From positions 248,001-312,000 of the forward strand of contig QFPO01000005.1 in the NCBI GenBank assembly GCA_003241385.1: a DNA stretch of 64,000 bases. The letters run 5' to 3'. This document shows positions 63,463-64,000 of this stretch, piece by piece (position 1 is the stretch's first letter; each line of letters opens with the position of its first letter). Under the pieces are notes generated by a model. That model was not told the origin of the DNA. It did no database searches and worked only from the letters and a program-made list of their open reading frames with translations. Origin of the DNA: Rhodanobacter denitrificans (GTDB taxonomy: Bacteria > Pseudomonadota > Gammaproteobacteria > Xanthomonadales > Rhodanobacteraceae). Both the position numbers and the translations under genes were made by a program.

Positions 63463-63493
63463 CGGCCCGCGCCTGGCGCGGGCCGTTTCCGTT
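63463..63493 (+). terminator. Hairpin terminator after gcvH
   Basis: CGGCCCGCGCC (63463-63473) and GGCGCGGGCCG (63475-63485) form an 11-base palindrome with a tight centre, followed by TTTCCGTT. It implies that gcvPA has its own promoter or is attenuated relative to gcvTH. Confidence 0.7.
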
Positions 63494-63546
63494 GAGGGCC
63501 CGCACGCCGTCCCCCTGGCCGCCGCGCCGAGATCGAGTATTCCGCC

Positions 63547-64000
63547 ATGCCGTTCATTCCCCACTCCGAAGCCGATGTCCGTTCGATGCTGCAGGCGATC
63601 GGCGTCGGCAGCATCGAGGACCTGTTCGACGAGATTCCCGCCTCGCTGCGCATCTCCGCGCTGGAGCGGGTGCCCGAGGGTCTGAGCGAGATGGACGTCA
63701 CGCGCCTGATGAAGGAGCGCGCCGCGCAGGACGGCACACCGTTGTGCTTCGCCGGCGCCGGCGCCTACGAGCACCACATTCCGGCCGCGGTCTGGCAGGT
63801 CGTCTCGCGCGGCGAATTCTATTCGGCGTACACGCCGTACCAGGCCGAGGCCAGCCAGGGCACGCTGCAGCTGATCTACGAATACCAGACGATGCTGACG
63901 CGCCTGACCGGCATGGACGTCAGCAATGCGTCGCTGTACGACGGCGCCACCGCGCTGGCCGAGGCCGCGCTGATGGCCGAGCGCTGCGCGCGCAAGGGGC
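63547..64000 (+). CDS. gcvPA: Glycine dehydrogenase subunit 1 (split P protein), truncated by window edge
   Basis: 151 residues visible from ATG 63547. The beginning MPFIPHSEADVRSMLQAIG and the conserved FAGAGAYEHHIPAAVWQ, AYTPYQAEASQGTLQLIYEYQTM and DGATALAEAALMA are those of the N-terminal GcvPA subunit and not of the long single-chain GcvP. With the PLP-bearing GcvPB it decarboxylates glycine and loads the H protein. The rest, including the expected gcvPB, lies beyond the window. Confidence 0.93.
   Translation, partial: MPFIPHSEADVRSMLQAIGVGSIEDLFDEIPASLRISALERVPEGLSEMDVTRLMKERAAQDGTPLCFAGAGAYEHHIPAAVWQVVSRGEFYSAYTPYQAEASQGTLQLIYEYQTMLTRLTGMDVSNASLYDGATALAEAALMAERCARKG

Overview
The window is GC-rich throughout, with the codon habits and gene neighbourhoods of a gammaproteobacterium close to the Xanthomonadales/Lysobacterales. 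Supporting synteny: lptM-dapF-DUF484-xerC followed by hslVU; pilT divergent from yggS-proC-yggT-DUF4426; and gcvT-gcvH followed by a split gcvPA. The genus cannot be fixed from this sequence alone. No rRNA, tRNA or CRISPR array was seen.

Region 1 (1-9.1 kb): an edge-truncated minus-strand gene of unknown function stands divergent from a 2,425-residue secreted SpvB/FG-GAP/RHS polymorphic toxin. The toxin has a Hint autoprocessing domain and a 171-residue unassigned tip. A TTG-started ankyrin-repeat gene overlaps its stop codon and is the obvious immunity candidate. Region 2 (9.4-16 kb): Tat-exported serine hydrolase with a divergent MarR regulator and a shared palindrome, cupin, YahK-type alcohol dehydrogenase, glycine-rich membrane protein, VOC protein and a small membrane protein.

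Region 3 (about 16.1-21.1 kb) is an AT-rich island, compositionally foreign. It holds a DUF6232 protein, a membrane protein/SinR-like pair, a DUF4145 protein, a possible PD-(D/E)XK-like protein and an orphan gene inside a recognisable integron gene cassette with a 59-base attC. Dispersed GGGGTCAG...CTGACCCC palindromic elements separate the genes, and a tandem array of related units ends the island at the 3' end of an isochorismatase-family gene.

Region 4 (21-33 kb): isochorismatase-family hydrolase/LysR, MerR/methyltransferase (with a MerR-type operator), AraC, an orphan MacB/FtsX-type permease, a subtilisin-like protease, thioesterase and WrbA. Region 5 (32.8-42.9 kb): a KefB-type antiporter, DprE1-like FAD oxidase and DprE2-like SDR operon with overlapping genes, a large polytopic (GT-C-like) membrane protein, and a RimK-like ATP-grasp enzyme divergent from a GNAT.

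Region 6 (43-64 kb) is mostly conserved core genes: lptM, dapF, DUF484, xerC, hslVU, pdxH, yggS/proC/yggT, pilT and the glycine cleavage system. Two things stand out. One is a four-gene operon (coiled-coil protein, membrane OmpA-domain protein, Ras-like GTPase, hybrid histidine kinase), a candidate envelope-linked GTPase signalling system. The other is an AT-rich secreted protein with two Ig-like repeats, inserted just before a 2OG-Fe(II) oxygenase.
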